Of a stretch of 64,000 nt of DNA, positions 27,828 through 36,966 are shown piece by piece. A program made the position numbers and the translations under genes. Within the stretch, counting starts at the first letter, position 1. The number at the start of each line of letters is the position of its first letter. The notes beneath the pieces are model-generated. The model saw nothing but the letters and a program-made list of their open reading frames with translations, was not told the DNA's origin and searched no databases. Origin of the DNA: Verrucomicrobiota bacterium (GTDB taxonomy: Bacteria; Verrucomicrobiota; Verrucomicrobiia; Limisphaerales; JADLHS01); contig JAKQDQ010000028.1 of NCBI GenBank assembly GCA_029573725.1, positions 62,001 through 126,000 on the forward strand, read 5' to 3'.

Positions 27828-29315
27828 ATGAACAAGTCAAAAGCAAATCCGGTGGCTGCGCTGATCGCCGCGGCCGTCCTGGTGGGACACGGGAGCGCGG
27901 CCGTCCTGGCGGGACACGGGAGCGCGGCCGTCCTGGCGGGGCCAGCACTCACAATTTACAACCAGAACTTCGCCGTGGTCCGGGATGACGTTCCGCTCGA
28001 ACTGCAGGCCGAACTCAACGACATCCACTTCTCCGGCGTCACGGCACAGGTGGAGCCGGATTCCGTAATCCTGCGGGATCCCACCGGTCAGCACGCCCTC
28101 CAGATCCTCGAGCAAAATTACCGCAACGACCCGGTCTCACAGGAATTGCTGCTGTCCTTGCACGAGGGCAAAACCCTGCCCTTCGTCCGGGAGCGAATGA
28201 AGGACAACACCCTGGCGCAGGAAATCATTCACGGCAAAATCATCCGCAGCGGCTATCTCCCGGGCGGGGCGGGCGAGCAACCCATCATCGAGGTGGACGG
28301 GCAGTTGCAATTTTCGTTGCCCGGCCAGCCACGGTTCCCGTCCCTGGGGGATGGCACGATCTTGAAGCCCACACTGAACTGGCTGCTGCGCACCGACAAA
28401 CCCGGGAAACTGGCCGCGGAGGTCAGCTACGTCACCGGTGGATTTTCCTGGGCGGCCGATTACAATCTCGTCGCGCCGGAAACCGGGGACACGGTGGATC
28501 TCATCGGCTGGATCACGATGCACAACTCGAGCGGCAAGACTTTTGAAAACGCCCGGATCAAGCTGCTGGCCGGCGATGTGAACAAAATTCTTCCCCCGCG
28601 CGCGCGGCTCGTGACGGCGGCGCCCGAGCTCAGGGCATACGCCGCCGCCCCGGCGCCCACGGTGACGGAGCAAACCTTCGACGAGTTTCATTTGTACACG
28701 GTGGCGCGGGCCACCACGCTCCGGGACCGGGAAACCAAGCAGGTGGAGTTTGTGCGCGCGGAATCGGTGCATGCCCCGGTTTTCTACGTTTATGACGGCG
28801 CCAATTCCCGGTTTTACGGCAGCCTGAACACCGATCAGGGTTACGGTTCCCAAGCCAGCACCAAGGTTTGGGTGATGCGGGAATTTGTGAATGCCGACAC
28901 GAACCAGCTGGGGGTGCCGCTGCCCAAGGGCAAGCTGCGCTTCTACCGGCGCGGCACGGACGGACAGCTGGAGTTCACCGGCGAGAATCAAATTGATCAC
29001 ACCCCGCGCAACGAAACCATCCGGGTGCGCACGGGCAACTCATTCGACCTGGTGGGGGAACGCCGGGTGACAGATTTCAAGACGGACCGCAGCGACAAGT
29101 GGCTCGATGAAACCTTTGAGATCAAACTGCGCAACCGCAAGGAGGACCCGGTGGAAATTCGGGTGGTCGAGCATCTCTATCGCTGGAGCAATTGGCGGAT
29201 CAAAGCCGGGTCGGACGCCTTTGAAAAGAAAGACGCCCAGACCATCGAGTTCCGCGTGACGGTGCCACCGGATGAGGAAAAGACCGTCACCTACACCGTG
29301 CATTATTCCTGGTGA
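27828..29315 (+). CDS. secreted DUF4139 protein
   Basis: 495 residues from ATG 27828. The signal sequence (MNKSKANPVAALIAAAVLVG) is extended by a 9-residue tandem repeat (AAVLAGHGS) before ALTIYNQNFAVVRDDVPLEL. The rest is a beta-rich DUF4139 (PF13598) protein: VTGGFSWAADYNLVAPETGD, LIGWITMHNSSGKTFENARI, LPKGKLRFYRRGTDG and VRTGNSFDLVGERRVTDF. The family is secreted or surface-bound; function unknown. An upstream ATG at 27744 would add unrelated residues before the signal peptide. Confidence 0.82.
   Translation: MNKSKANPVAALIAAAVLVGHGSAAVLAGHGSAAVLAGPALTIYNQNFAVVRDDVPLELQAELNDIHFSGVTAQVEPDSVILRDPTGQHALQILEQNYRNDPVSQELLLSLHEGKTLPFVRERMKDNTLAQEIIHGKIIRSGYLPGGAGEQPIIEVDGQLQFSLPGQPRFPSLGDGTILKPTLNWLLRTDKPGKLAAEVSYVTGGFSWAADYNLVAPETGDTVDLIGWITMHNSSGKTFENARIKLLAGDVNKILPPRARLVTAAPELRAYAAAPAPTVTEQTFDEFHLYTVARATTLRDRETKQVEFVRAESVHAPVFYVYDGANSRFYGSLNTDQGYGSQASTKVWVMREFVNADTNQLGVPLPKGKLRFYRRGTDGQLEFTGENQIDHTPRNETIRVRTGNSFDLVGERRVTDFKTDRSDKWLDETFEIKLRNRKEDPVEIRVVEHLYRWSNWRIKAGSDAFEKKDAQTIEFRVTVPPDEEKTVTYTVHYSW
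27870..27943. repeat. 27-bp tandem repeat, 2.7 copies, in a signal peptide
   Basis: Units start GCGGCCGTCCTGGTGGGACA at 27870, GCGGCCGTCCTGGCGGGACA at 27897 and a partial one at 27924. Units 1 and 2 differ by one base (T/C). Each unit encodes AAVLxGHGS, keeping frame and hydrophobic character, so the repeat lengthens the signal sequence of the DUF4139 protein. Confidence 0.85.
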
Positions 29316-29348
29316 ACGCCGGGCGCCGGCCGGTGACGCGGTCCAGGT

Positions 29349-32300
29349 CTAATTGGAGGCAAACGGCGCCGGCGCGGGAGCGGCCGGATCCGGCCGGGGC
29401 GCCGGGGCGGCTTCCGGGGCGGGCATCGAGGTGGTGCCGGTTTCCGTGGCCGGCGCATCCACGGTCTTGTGAAACTTCACGCTGACCAGTTTGCTGATCC
29501 CGTGTTCTTCCATCGTCACCCCATAAAGCACATCCGCCATCGCGATGGTGCGCTTGTTGTGGGTGATGATGATGAACTGGGAGTGGTGGATGAACCGCTG
29601 CAGCACACGAATGAAGCGGTTGATGTTGGACTCGTCCAACGGGGCATCCAGCTCGTCCAGCACACAGAACGGGCTCGGTTTCACCTGATAGATGGAAAAC
29701 AGCAGCGCCACTGCCGTCATGGTTTGCTCGCCACCGGAGAGCAACGAAATGGTCTGCAATTGCTTGCCGGGCGGCTTGGCCACAATGTCAATGCCTGACT
29801 CCAGCACGTCGTGCTCATCCATGAGCCGCAGGTCGGCGTGCCCGCCGCCAAACACCTCGGTGAACATCAAACGGAAATTATTCCGGATTTGCTGGAAGGT
29901 GGTGGTGAACATCTCCCGTGTCTGGGTGTTGATGCGGTCGAGGACCTCCAGCAACTGCGTCTTCGCCTGCGTCAGGTCGTCACATTGCCGGGTCAGGAAG
30001 GCGTGGCGCTGCTCGGTTTCCTCGTATTCCTCGATGGCCACCAGGTTGACCAAGCCCATCTCTTCAAGCTTCGTTTGCAACTCGCCCACGCGCCGGGCCA
30101 CCATCTCCCAGTCCACCCCGGCCCCGCTGGCCGCCATCTCCTCCGGCGACAACACCTCCACCTTGGCCGGACCTTCATCCGCATAGGTGATGGTGATGCA
30201 TTCGCTCCGGACGTCGTCGAGCTGCAGCTGGTACTTCTGATGGATCCGTTCCCGCAGGTTTTGCGCGGCCATGGTCTTCTGCGCCAGCTCGATCTCGACG
30301 GCGCCGCGTTGTTCCTGCAGTTGCGTCAAGCGCCGCCGCTGCTCCCGCAGGGTTTCATCACTGGCAGCCACCGCCTGTTCCTGCTGCTGCTTGTGAACCA
30401 GTAAATCCGCCGCTTGCGCGTTGACCTGCGCCCGCTCGTGGCCCAGACGCTCGATCTGCTGGCGCGCGCTGGCAATCTCCAATTCCGCCTGCGCCCGGCG
30501 GGCCGCGCACGCCGCCGTTTCGCCGTGCCGCTGCTCCAGCAATTGTTGGAGTTCCTGCATCCGTTGTTCCAACGCCTGGGTCTGTCGTTGCAATCCGGCA
30601 GCCACCTGCTCCTCGGCCGCCAGGGCCACCTTGCTTTCGGTCAGGGTCACGGTGGCGGCTTCGCGCTCCTGGCGGGCCGCCTCTTCTGCCGTGGAGCGGG
30701 CGGTGATTTCCTCCCGCGCGGCCTGCTCCCGGGTGTTCAACGCAGCCAGGGCGGCGTCAAGTTGCGCGCGCCGCACGGCGCCCTCCTGTTCTTGTGCCGA
30801 CAAATCCTGGCTTTCATAAGCCACCGTCTCCAATTTTTGCTCCAGAAGCCGCGTGGAATTTTGCAGCGCATTATACTCCCCTTCCCGGGTAGCAATTGCC
30901 ACCTCGCGCTGTTGCAGCTCCGTTTGTGCCGCCTGCAATCCCGCCTGCAGTTCGGTTTGCTCGCTCAGCAGCAATCCGCGCCGGCGGCTGGCCTCGGCCA
31001 CGCTCTCCTGCAGCTCCGTCACGGCGGCATGCAATTCGGCAATCTGGTTCTTGCGGCCCAAAATGGAGGAGGGCGCGCGGCCCTGGCTGTTTCCGTTGAG
31101 GTAGCCGCCCGTGTAAATTCCGTGGCGATTCAATAATTCCCCGCCCAGGGTGACAAAATCGCAGCCGGCGTGTCCGTTGCGAATCTGTGCCGTGGCGGTC
31201 GCGAGGTTCTCCGCGATGAAAGTACGGCCGAGCAGGGACTTGAGCAGGGTGGCGACCGAGGCGTCGCTCTGCACCACGCTCAAAGCTGGGATGATTTCGT
31301 CCGCGCCCAGCGTCCGGTCCGCCCAATCGCCATTTCCGGGCGACATGTCGCCCGGAAAACCCAGTTGACTATCATCCGCGCTGCCCATGGCCAGCGCCGC
31401 CACACTGGCGCGCCCCAGCTTGTTGCTTGCCAGTTCGGAGAGAATCTGCTGCGCCGATTCGGGCTGTTCCGTCAGCACCAGTTGGAGGTTGTGTCCCAGG
31501 GCGTTTTCAATGGCCAGCACGAACGGGTCGGGCACACGTATCCGGTCGGCCAGCGATCCGATCACCTCGCGGGACTGGCGCAGCGCGGCCGCTGCTCCGG
31601 CGCTGAATCCCTCGTGCGCGCCCTCCAGTTGTTTCAGCACGTCCAGCCGGGAACGTTTTGCCGCCTGACGTTGTAACAACTGGTCTTGCTCGGCGGAGGA
31701 CTGCTGCAATTGCGTGTGCAGTTCCTGCAAACGCGCCTGGCGTTGCTCCACCGTGCCGCGCGCCGTGGCCACGCCAAGCCGGTCCGTCTCCACATGGGCG
31801 GCGAAGGCTTGCAGCCGCGTTTCCAGACCGGCGCGCTCCTCCGCCAGCTGGATCTTTTCCGCCGCAAGTTTTTCCAGGCGCACCACATTGCCCTGCCTTT
31901 GCAGTTCCAGGGCGGTGATGTCATTGCGCACCCGGGCCGTCTCCTGGGCGATGGCGAACGCCTCCGCCTGCGCCTCCCGCAACCGCTCCTGACCGGCGCG
32001 CATGGTCGCCTCGATTTGTTGCACCTCCGCCTGGTGACGTTGAACAGCTTCCCGATGCCGGGACAAGGCGGCGGTTGAGGCGGTCAGCCGCTCCTGCACC
32101 AGGGTGAGTTCGCGGTCGGCCAAACCACGGCGTTCCTCCGCCGCGGCGATATCCGAGGCGGCCTGGGTATTTTGCACTCCCAGTTCAGTGATGCGCTGTT
32201 CATTGAATTGCGCGCGGCTTTCGTGGCGGTCCATCTCCCCCTTGAGCTCCAGACCACGTTGCTGCGTGGCACTCATCTGCTGTTCCAGTTCGGACAGCCG

Positions 32301-33140
32301 CTCGCGCAACCCCACCAGTTCATCCTCTCCGCGCAAGACCGCCGCCGCCTCGGTTTCCAAACTGTCGCGCAGCTGCCCGCTCCGGGTCTGGCACGCGCGA
32401 ATGTCTCCGAGCAGCACATCCAGTTGATGCCGCGCCAGCTGCGTGTCCAGATGTTGCAGCTCGGTCTGCAGCTGCTTATAGCGGCGCGCCTTGCCGGCCT
32501 GCCGTTGCAGCGATCCAATCTGGCGTTTCACCTCCCGGATCAGGTCCTGCACGCGCAATAAATTTTGCTCCGTGGCTTCCAGCTTGCGCAGGGCTTCGCG
32601 CTTTTGTGACTTGTATTTGGTGATGCCGGCCGCCTCCTCAAAGATCAGGCGCCGATCCTCGGGCTTGCTGGAAAGAATCTGGGTGATGTTGCCCTGGGCC
32701 ATGATCGAGTAGCTCGTCTTGCCCATGCCGGTGCCCATGAACAATTGCTGCACGTCCTTGAGCCGGCACGGCGTACGGTTGATGAAATACTCGCTGCCGC
32801 CATCCCGAAACACCCGCCGGGTCACCGTGACTTCATTGTAGGTCAACTCCACCCCTGCAGCCCGGAGCTGCTCTTCATCCACCCCGCCAATGGTCAGCGA
32901 CACCTCCGCCATGCCCAGCGGCTTGCGCCCATCGGTGCCGTTGAAAATCACATCGGCCATTTCGCCACCGCGCAGCGCCTTGGCCGATTGCTCCCCCAGC
33001 ACCCAGCGGATGGCGTCTGAAACGTTCGACTTGCCGCACCCATTCGGGCCGACGATGGCCGTGACGCCGGGTTGAAAATTTAACGCGGTCTTATCCGCAA
33101 AAGACTTAAAACCCAAAACGGTCAAGTTTTTCAGGTACAT
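29349..33140 (-). CDS. smc: chromosome segregation protein SMC
   Basis: About 1263 residues from ATG 33140 ([20 protein letters not shown]). Full SMC architecture: Walker [21 protein letters not shown], long coiled coil, hinge around residues 520-680, second coiled coil, signature [15 protein letters not shown] and Walker [22 protein letters not shown] Pro/Ala-rich tail (about 35 residues) follows. The hinge region carries an extra segment ([20 protein letters not shown]) encoded across a perfect 26-bp palindrome. With ScpA/ScpB, not present here, it would compact and segregate the chromosome. Confidence 0.96.
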   Translation of the reverse strand: MYLKNLTVLGFKSFADKTALNFQPGVTAIVGPNGCGKSNVSDAIRWVLGEQSAKALRGGEMADVIFNGTDGRKPLGMAEVSLTIGGVDEEQLRAAGVELTYNEVTVTRRVFRDGGSEYFINRTPCRLKDVQQLFMGTGMGKTSYSIMAQGNITQILSSKPEDRRLIFEEAAGITKYKSQKREALRKLEATEQNLLRVQDLIREVKRQIGSLQRQAGKARRYKQLQTELQHLDTQLARHQLDVLLGDIRACQTRSGQLRDSLETEAAAVLRGEDELVGLRERLSELEQQMSATQQRGLELKGEMDRHESRAQFNEQRITELGVQNTQAASDIAAAEERRGLADRELTLVQERLTASTAALSRHREAVQRHQAEVQQIEATMRAGQERLREAQAEAFAIAQETARVRNDITALELQRQGNVVRLEKLAAEKIQLAEERAGLETRLQAFAAHVETDRLGVATARGTVEQRQARLQELHTQLQQSSAEQDQLLQRQAAKRSRLDVLKQLEGAHEGFSAGAAAALRQSREVIGSLADRIRVPDPFVLAIENALGHNLQLVLTEQPESAQQILSELASNKLGRASVAALAMGSADDSQLGFPGDMSPGNGDWADRTLGADEIIPALSVVQSDASVATLLKSLLGRTFIAENLATATAQIRNGHAGCDFVTLGGELLNRHGIYTGGYLNGNSQGRAPSSILGRKNQIAELHAAVTELQESVAEASRRRGLLLSEQTELQAGLQAAQTELQQREVAIATREGEYNALQNSTRLLEQKLETVAYESQDLSAQEQEGAVRRAQLDAALAALNTREQAAREEITARSTAEEAARQEREAATVTLTESKVALAAEEQVAAGLQRQTQALEQRMQELQQLLEQRHGETAACAARRAQAELEIASARQQIERLGHERAQVNAQAADLLVHKQQQEQAVAASDETLREQRRRLTQLQEQRGAVEIELAQKTMAAQNLRERIHQKYQLQLDDVRSECITITYADEGPAKVEVLSPEEMAASGAGVDWEMVARRVGELQTKLEEMGLVNLVAIEEYEETEQRHAFLTRQCDDLTQAKTQLLEVLDRINTQTREMFTTTFQQIRNNFRLMFTEVFGGGHADLRLMDEHDVLESGIDIVAKPPGKQLQTISLLSGGEQTMTAVALLFSIYQVKPSPFCVLDELDAPLDESNINRFIRVLQRFIHHSQFIIITHNKRTIAMADVLYGVTMEEHGISKLVSVKFHKTVDAPATETGTTSMPAPEAAPAPRPDPAAPAPAPFASN
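31333..31358. repeat. perfect 26-bp palindrome inside smc
   Basis: TTTCCGGGCGACATGTCGCC followed by CGGAAA is its own reverse complement, with centre at 31345/31346. It encodes roughly FPGDMSPG of the SMC hinge in frame. Similar GACATGTC-centred dyads occur outside genes, for example near 38635-38642. Confidence 0.85.
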
Positions 33141-33578
33141 GACAATTATTTGCTGAACGAAACCAAACCTCTGGCGCACTGTAAAGCCAAAACCACTACT
33201 AAATGTGGTCCGGCCGCCCGCTCGCACAACTAATTGGTGAGGAACCGAGATTAGCCGTCGTGCGAATGGGTCGCTTTTCTACGCCCCTGCATCCGTTGTT
33301 ACCAACGCGCTCTTTGTATGCCGTCCTCTGATTTATGGCAACAACTTTGTGCAGGATTTTTCCCCACGGTCCGCGCCTCGATTCCCCCTGAAGCATAAGT
33401 TTTGCGGCCAACAAAATCACTCCGGGCCTCGGACGTCGGAACGCATCCATTTTTCAATCCGCCTGCGCGTATCTTCCGGAACGTAATTTGTGGCATGGCG
33501 ACGCCAGGCGGCGCGGGCGTTCCAAAATCCTGGCGGCCAAGTTTTCAACTTCCATCATGCGCCGGCTCGCATCACCAT
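33141..33578. other. intergenic region between smc and plsY
   Basis: About 440 bp with no recognised gene. It separates divergent smc and plsY, so it should contain promoters for both. It is less GC-rich than coding DNA and has no tRNA-like cloverleaf that I can see. An in-frame ATG at 33495 could extend PlsY, but the added residues do not look conserved. Confidence 0.45.
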
Positions 33579-33586
33579 AAGGAGGT
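33579..33586 (+). promoter_or_regulatory. strong Shine-Dalgarno deciding an unusual plsY start
   Basis: AAGGAGGT lies 7 bases before ATT 33594 and 4 bases before ATT 33591. No ATG, GTG or TTG in the plsY frame sits at proper spacing; the in-frame GTG at 33585 lies inside the site itself. Confidence 0.55.
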
Positions 33587-33593
33587 GGCAATT

Positions 33594-34256
33594 ATTGGAT
33601 ATCTGCTCGTTGCGGCCGTTGGCTATTTGCTGGGATCCATTCCCACGGGATACTGGGTGGGACGCTGGCGTGGTGTGGACATCCGCACGGTGGGCAGCAA
33701 AAACATGGGGGCGACCAATGTCTTCCGCACACTTGGCAAGGGAGCGGGTCTTTTTGTCCTCGTGGCGGACGCGCTCAAGGGGTTCGTCGCCGTGAGTTTG
33801 GTGGTGTATTGCCATCCGGCCTGCACCGAAGCGCTGCCGCAATTATTTCCCGCCCCGGCAGCGGGATCATGGCCGGATCACTTCGACCCCGGCCTGGCCG
33901 CGGGCATTGGGGCCGTGTTGGGGCACAATTACACCTGCTGGTTAAGATTCAAGGGAGGGAAAGGCATCGCCACCACGGCCGGGGTTTTCCTCGCCCTCGC
34001 ACCGGCGGCCGTCGGGATTGCCGCCGGGTGCTGGCTGCTGGTGTTTCTGGCAACACGTTACGTTTCGGTGGCCTCCATTGTCGCCGCCATTGCCCTGCCA
34101 TGCGGGGTGTGGTTGACCCGGGAAAACCTGACCCTGCGGCTGATGGTGATCGGACTGGGCGTGCTGGCCATTTACAAACATCGCGCGAACATTGCCCGGC
34201 TCCGGGCCGGCACCGAAAACCGGTTCAACCTCAGGACTTCAAAATCATCCCGATGA
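33594..34256 (+). CDS. plsY: acyl-phosphate glycerol-3-phosphate acyltransferase PlsY
   Basis: About 220 residues. It transfers acyl groups from acyl phosphate to glycerol-3-phosphate in the membrane. Family motifs: YLLGSIPTGYWVGRWRGVDI, TVGSKNMGATNVFRTLGKGA, VLGHNYTCWLRFKGGKGIAT and YKHRANIARLRAGTENRF. The first helix GYLLVAAVGYLLGSIP matches the typical PlsY N-terminus if translation begins at ATT 33594 (or 33591). An ATG start at 33495 would add about 33 residues of low similarity. The stop overlaps the gpsA start (ATGA), coupling acceptor synthesis and acylation. Confidence 0.9.
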   Translation: MGYLLVAAVGYLLGSIPTGYWVGRWRGVDIRTVGSKNMGATNVFRTLGKGAGLFVLVADALKGFVAVSLVVYCHPACTEALPQLFPAPAAGSWPDHFDPGLAAGIGAVLGHNYTCWLRFKGGKGIATTAGVFLALAPAAVGIAAGCWLLVFLATRYVSVASIVAAIALPCGVWLTRENLTLRLMVIGLGVLAIYKHRANIARLRAGTENRFNLRTSKSSR

Positions 34257-35233
34257 AAATCACCGTGGTCGGAGCCGGAGCCTGGGGAACGGCGTTGGCA
34301 CTGCTGCTGCAGCGCCACGGGCAGCCGGTGACCTTGTGGGGACATGATGCGCCACGGCTGGAGGAGATGCGCCGCCGCGGTGAAAACCAGCAATACCTGC
34401 CGGGGATTCCGCTGCCCCGGGAATTGCAATTCGAGCCTGACCTCACCACGGCAGTGCGGCACGCGACCACGGTGATTCTCGCCATTCCCTCCACGGCCTT
34501 TCGCCCGCTCACGCAGGCGTTGCAGCATTTTTCCGGCACCGTGGTGACCGTCACCAAAGGGATCGAACATCAGACGGGGCTGACCATGGGAGGGATTCTG
34601 GCCGAGACCGCGCCCCAGGCAAAAATTGCGGCGCTCTCCGGTCCGTCCCTGGCCTTCGAAGTGGCCCGGGGCATTCCAACGGCCATCGTCGCCGCCAGTG
34701 CAGACCCCGCGGTGGCGCGCGAGGTTCAGACCTTGTTCCATCGGCCGGCATTTCGCGTTTACACCAGCATGGACCTGCTGGGGGTCGAACTGGGCGGGGC
34801 GCTGAAAAACGTGATCGCCATTGCGGCGGGGGTGGGGGATGGACTGGGCTTTGGCGACAATTCCAAGGCCGCGCTGATCACCCGGGGCATCACCGAAATG
34901 CAGCACCTGGGGGTGGCGCAGGGCGCGCGCACCGAAACCTTTGCCGGCTTGAGCGGCATCGGGGATTTGATGGCCACCTGTTTCTCCCGGTTGAGCCGCA
35001 ACCGCGGTTTTGGCGAACGGCTGGGACGCGGCGAGCTGGCCGACGCGATTCTGGCCAGCACCAGATCGGTGGTGGAAGGGGTGCCCACCGCACGTTCCGC
35101 TTTTGCCCTGGCCCGGAAGCTTCAAGTTTCCACGCCGATCATTGACGAGGTTTACGCGATGCTATACGAGGCCAAAAATGTCCGGAGCGCCGTTCAGGCT
35201 CTCACGGCCCGCGAATCAAGGGCGGAAGCCTGA
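34253..35233 (+). CDS. gpsA: glycerol-3-phosphate dehydrogenase [NAD(P)+]
   Basis: 326 residues. It reduces dihydroxyacetone phosphate to glycerol-3-phosphate. Dinucleotide-binding start MKITVVGAGAWGTALALLL; VVTVTKGIEHQTGLTMGGIL; LSGPSLAFEVARGIPTAIV; the catalytic-Lys region LGGALKNVIAIAAGVGDGLG; and LSGIGDLMATCFSRLSRNRG are all conserved. It overlaps plsY by 4 bases and provides its substrate. It faces the site-2 protease gene, 4 bp between the two stops. Confidence 0.96.
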   Translation: MKITVVGAGAWGTALALLLQRHGQPVTLWGHDAPRLEEMRRRGENQQYLPGIPLPRELQFEPDLTTAVRHATTVILAIPSTAFRPLTQALQHFSGTVVTVTKGIEHQTGLTMGGILAETAPQAKIAALSGPSLAFEVARGIPTAIVAASADPAVAREVQTLFHRPAFRVYTSMDLLGVELGGALKNVIAIAAGVGDGLGFGDNSKAALITRGITEMQHLGVAQGARTETFAGLSGIGDLMATCFSRLSRNRGFGERLGRGELADAILASTRSVVEGVPTARSAFALARKLQVSTPIIDEVYAMLYEAKNVRSAVQALTARESRAEA

Positions 35234-35237
35234 CCGC

Positions 35238-36149
35238 TCACAACCCGCGGGTTGCGGGCGCAATCCATTCGTGGAACGGCCGCAACGTTCCGCAATCCAG
35301 GCATTGCGTCATGTCGTAGTACGTTCCGCAGCGCGGACAGACCGCCTGCGTCACAAATGTATCAAACGCCTGGCCGCACCGCCCGCAATGCCAGAGCGCC
35401 CCTGCCGGCGGCTGCGCCTGACAGGAGGGACAGGCGTACCCCGCGCGGCGCGGAATTTTCGCGAGCTTTGCGAGGATCATCGCCTGCTGCAGTCCGCGCC
35501 AGCAGTTGAACACCAGGAACACCGCCATGATGGCGATCCAGACGGATTGAAAGGCGATGGCCAGAAACACAATGCCTGCGGCTCCGACCAGACCAATAAT
35601 GCTGGCCGCCTGCAGGCTGTGGGCCCGTCCCAGCACATACCAAAGCAACGACCGCAGGATCTGCCCACCGTCCAGGGGATAGATGGGCAACAAATTAAAG
35701 ATCAACAGCCCCACGTTGATGTACAAAATCACGTGCAGCAGCGTGTTGACATCCGGGAACGAGGTGTCCCAGCCCAGGCGGCGGCTGAGCAAAACCAGCC
35801 CGAGCAGAACCGGCGTCAGCGCCACGTTAACCAGGGGGCCGGCGGCGATGCTCCAGAGTTGCGCTCCGGGACGTTGAGGCGGCGAGACGTAGGCCACGCC
35901 TCCGAGGGGCCACAGGATGATGTCATGCGTCGTGCCGCCGACCTGCCGGCAGGCGAGCTGGTGACCGAACTCGTGCAGCAGGACCAATGAAAAAAGGGAG
36001 AGGTACTCCAGGCCGTTCCACCCCAGCGAACTGTATTCGTGTGTGCGATAGTAGATGCCGTAGAGCGCCACGAGAAACCACGACCAGTGCAGGTAAACCC
36101 CGATGCCCAGGAACGAAAATATCCGGATGGAACCGCGATGCGTCGGCAT
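35238..36149 (-). CDS. site-2-type M50 metalloprotease with two zinc ribbons
   Basis: 303 residues. Membrane helices carry HEFGH (residues about 60-64, LVLLHEFGHQLACRQVGG) and the second metal motif LLPIYPLDGGQILRSLL, the signature of S2P/M50 intramembrane proteases. The last 75 residues form two Cys-x2-Cys zinc-ribbon-like units: YACPSCQAQPP/LWHCGRCGQAF and AVCPRCGTYYDMTQCLDCGT. The ribbon fusion may bind substrate, but that is inference. It has the stand-alone topology without a PDZ domain. Translation starts on the last base of the thrH stop. Confidence 0.88.
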   Translation of the reverse strand: MPTHRGSIRIFSFLGIGVYLHWSWFLVALYGIYYRTHEYSSLGWNGLEYLSLFSLVLLHEFGHQLACRQVGGTTHDIILWPLGGVAYVSPPQRPGAQLWSIAAGPLVNVALTPVLLGLVLLSRRLGWDTSFPDVNTLLHVILYINVGLLIFNLLPIYPLDGGQILRSLLWYVLGRAHSLQAASIIGLVGAAGIVFLAIAFQSVWIAIMAVFLVFNCWRGLQQAMILAKLAKIPRRAGYACPSCQAQPPAGALWHCGRCGQAFDTFVTQAVCPRCGTYYDMTQCLDCGTLRPFHEWIAPATRGL

Positions 36150-36751
36150 TACAGCTCCAGCTTGATGCGTTGCAACAATTCCGCGTGGGACGTCACGGGG
36201 GGGAATTGCGGGAACTGCCGTTTCACGTTTTCCGGGGCGTGAATGAGAAACGCCACGTCGGCTGCGCCCAGCATGGCCGTGTCGTTGTAGGAATCGCCCG
36301 CGGCAATCACCCGGTAATTCAACGACTTGAGGGCCAGCACGGATTGTTGCTTTTGATTCGGCTGGCGTAATTGATAGCCCGTGATGCGGTCATTTTCCAC
36401 GAGGAGCCGGTGGCAAAACAACGTCGGCCAGTTAAGCTGGCGCATGAGCGGCTGGGCGAACTGCTCGAACGTATCCGACAGAATGATGACCTGCACAAGC
36501 GCGCGCAACGCATCGAGAAACTCCCTGCCGCCCGGCAAGGGCTGGAGTGTGCCGATGACGTTTTGGATGTCGGAGAGCTTGATGTTGTGCTGCTCCAGAA
36601 TGCCGAGCCGGTAATGCATCAGCTTGTCGTAATCCGGCTCGTCCCGGGTCGTGCGCCGCAGTTCGGGGAGCCCGGTTTTTTCAGCGACAGCGATCCAGAT
36701 TTCCGGCGTCAACACGCCTTCCATGTCCAAAGTGACAATAGTTTGTCTCAC
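36149..36751 (-). CDS. thrH: ThrH-type HAD phosphatase/phosphotransferase
   Basis: 200 residues from GTG 36751 (VRQTIVTLDMEGVLTPEIWI), the normal ThrH length; an open frame upstream to 36880 is not conserved. The HAD motif I is unusual for phosphoserine phosphatases, with DMEGVLTPE, as in ThrH. VQVIILSDTFEQFAQPLM is motif II, and RVIAAGDSYNDTAMLGAADV carries motif III/IV. ThrH of Pseudomonas moves phosphate from phosphoserine to homoserine. It is translationally linked to the protease (TAATG). Confidence 0.88.
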   Translation of the reverse strand: MRQTIVTLDMEGVLTPEIWIAVAEKTGLPELRRTTRDEPDYDKLMHYRLGILEQHNIKLSDIQNVIGTLQPLPGGREFLDALRALVQVIILSDTFEQFAQPLMRQLNWPTLFCHRLLVENDRITGYQLRQPNQKQQSVLALKSLNYRVIAAGDSYNDTAMLGAADVAFLIHAPENVKRQFPQFPPVTSHAELLQRIKLEL

Positions 36752-36966
36752 TTGGGCGCAGTCTTTCACAATGCCCCGCAAGAGTCCAGCATGGCGATGG
36801 GGGCGCGCTGGCAGGCGTCCGTTCCGCCGCCGCGCGCCGCGGTCCCTGTTGCGCCCAAACTGTGGGTGCCGGGCAGGCATGGAAGCGGTGCAACCGCAAA
36901 CGGCACCAATCGCCCTCCTGAAACTTTCCTCGCCTCCAGTGGTTTGGCCTTGCTACGGTCAAGCTC

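Noticed and set aside
30993-33227. Repeats in smc as tandem repeat region
   Set aside because: The Gln/Glu/Ala-rich pattern is the ordinary coiled coil of SMC, not a DNA repeat.
33402-33578. N-terminal extension of PlsY from upstream codons
   Set aside because: The residues are not PlsY-like and a strong ribosome-binding site lies further downstream.
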